A stretch of DNA of 5,869 nucleotides from an uncultured Campylobacter sp. Lineage in GTDB: Bacteria > Campylobacterota > Campylobacteria > Campylobacterales > Campylobacteraceae. The DNA lies in contig NZ_CALIMY010000049.1 of the NCBI RefSeq assembly GCF_938045205.1, positions 1 to 5,869 of the forward strand, in the 5' to 3' direction. Shown here piece after piece: positions 4,981 through 5,869 of the stretch (the stretch's first letter is position 1; each line of letters opens with the position of its first letter). The position numbers were made by a program, and so were the translations under genes. A model generated the notes under the pieces. The model did not search any database. It saw only the letters and a program-made list of their open reading frames with translations, and had not been told where the DNA came from.

Positions 4981-5869
4981 TTTTGGCACTCCTTTTTAGA
5001 AGTAGGGCAAAGATCGGGCTTCCGATGAGAGCGGATAGAATTCCTAAAGGAATTTCGGCGCTACTTAGCGAGCGAGATAGATCGTCGATTGCCAGCATAA
5101 AGATCGCTCCTGCGATGAAGCAGGCAGGCATTAGCTTCACGTGGTCGCTGCCCGCGATGAGCCTGGTGGCGTGCGGCACTACAAGACCTACCCAGCCGAT
5201 ATTTCCGCTGACGCTAACTTGTACGGCGATCAGAGCAGTGCAAAGCGCTAGGATCGTACAGCGCAGAAACTTAACATCTACGCCTAGCACGCGCAAATCA
5301 TCATCATTTAGGCTGAGTAGATTAAACCGCCATCTCAGCGCGATTAATACTGCAGAAGCGGGCAGGGCGATCGCGCACATCAAAATTACTTTATCATATC
5401 CTGCGCTTACGAAGCTTCCTAGTAGCCAAAAAACGATATTGGGCAGTACTTCCTCATCGTCTGCCAGATACTGCACCAAACTCGTAAGTGCGGCAAATAC
5501 GCCGTTAATGACTATACCTGCTAAAATGAGCGAGAAAATATCGGCGCGTGCTACGAATTTTGCCAAAAGATAGAGCAAAAATAGCGCCGCAAGCCCGAAG
5601 CAAAATGCAAAACCCGCAAGCCATAAGCCGCTCAATCCTAGCAAGATACAAAGCGCGCCGCCGAATGCCGCTGCGGTGCTAACGCCTACGATGTGCGGGC
5701 CAACGAGCGGGTTTTTAAATACCGCCTGCAAGCTCAAACCCGCGATAGCAAGCGCTCCACCGCAAAGGCTGGAGAGTAGAATGCGCGGAATTCTAACATC
5801 CATCATCACACTTTTGGCGGCTTCATCGCCGCCCCCGCTAAAGAGAATTGTAAAAATTTCTTCTAACGG
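4964..5869 (-). CDS. FecCD/BtuC-type ABC importer permease, 5' end outside window
   Basis: Inner-membrane channel of a metal-chelate importer, pairing with the ATPase at 4216-4980. The window shows 301 residues and the stop; family members are about 320-350 residues, so roughly the first membrane span is missing. The first in-frame GTG/ATG cluster (5801-5809) is not the real start: the 20 codons before it are open to the window edge and read as family sequence (F-S-G-G-G-D-E ahead of R-I-P-R). Motifs, counted from the edge: RIPR 26-29; GLSLQAVFKNPLVGPHIVGV 44-63; FWLLGSF 147-153; LNDDDLRVLGVDV 187-199; GNIGWVGLVVPHATRL 222-237, the classic FecCD signature; and EIPLGILSALIGSPIF 272-287. Many hydrophobic spans lie between them. 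The stop overlaps the ATPase start by 17 bases. A binding-protein gene and outer-membrane receptor would be expected nearby but are not visible. The substrate is not assignable. Confidence 0.93.
   Translation of the reverse strand, partial: PLEEIFTILFSGGGDEAAKSVMMDVRIPRILLSSLCGGALAIAGLSLQAVFKNPLVGPHIVGVSTAAAFGGALCILLGLSGLWLAGFAFCFGLAALFLLYLLAKFVARADIFSLILAGIVINGVFAALTSLVQYLADDEEVLPNIVFWLLGSFVSAGYDKVILMCAIALPASAVLIALRWRFNLLSLNDDDLRVLGVDVKFLRCTILALCTALIAVQVSVSGNIGWVGLVVPHATRLIAGSDHVKLMPACFIAGAIFMLAIDDLSRSLSSAEIPLGILSALIGSPIFALLLKRSAKNAKSN
4989..4994 (-). promoter_or_regulatory. Ribosome binding site that decides the ATPase start
   Basis: The minus strand reads AAGGAG, followed by eight bases and then ATG at 4980. 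The upstream in-frame GTG (4987-4989) shares its first G with this site and is too close to be used with it. The site lies inside the 3' end of the permease gene, as expected for coupled translation. Confidence 0.7.

Noticed and set aside
4881..5573. 230-residue plus-strand open frame opposite the importer genes
   Set aside because: It is antisense to two genes with intact family motifs; its translation is Ser/Arg-rich and has no recognisable domain.

Overview
The window looks like chromosomal DNA of an epsilonproteobacterium close to the oral Campylobacter species. C. gracilis is my best guess, because coding GC is unusually high for the genus while the spaces between genes are packed with AAATTT and GGAATTTT motifs. 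This is inference from composition and gene style; no rRNA or marker gene is present. Two recognisable transport systems flank a pair of unknown membrane proteins, and AATT-rich repeat DNA fills the gaps.

Layout. (1) 8-769 (+): an odd open frame built around in-phase palindromic AAATTTTAAAATTT repeats, read as ILKFT. It overlaps the next gene by ATGA. It may be a real basic repeat protein or a repeat array that happens to be open. (2) 766-1857 (+): an ABC-2 type export permease, whose ATPase must lie elsewhere, probably upstream. (3) 1858-2110: a convergent intergenic gap with GGAATTT-type degenerate repeats. (4) 2111-2929 and 3079-3723 (both -): two multi-span membrane proteins of unknown function that resemble each other and look like diverged tandem paralogs. 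A good -10 box lies just ahead of the first of them in transcription order (3723). The 149-base gap between them holds inverted repeats that could compete for pairing. (5) 3724-4215: about 490 bases with no credible gene, carrying a degenerate repeat of roughly 39 bases, three copies of which have the same hairpin geometry. (6) 4216-4980 and 4964-5869 (both -): the ATPase and the membrane permease of a FecCD/BtuCD-type importer for iron-siderophore, heme or cobalamin. They are translationally coupled by a 17-base overlap. The permease is cut by the right edge of the window: its frame stays open beyond the last visible GTG/ATG and reads as family sequence to the last base.

How the genes work together. 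The last two genes make the inner-membrane part of one metal-chelate importer; the substrate-binding protein is not in the window. The ABC-2 permease would work with an unseen ATPase, and possibly a membrane-fusion protein and outer-membrane channel. Nothing links the two unknown membrane proteins to either transporter. The most unusual content is the AATT repeat DNA, which recurs in all the larger gaps and, at the left end, forms a long open frame coupled to a transporter gene.
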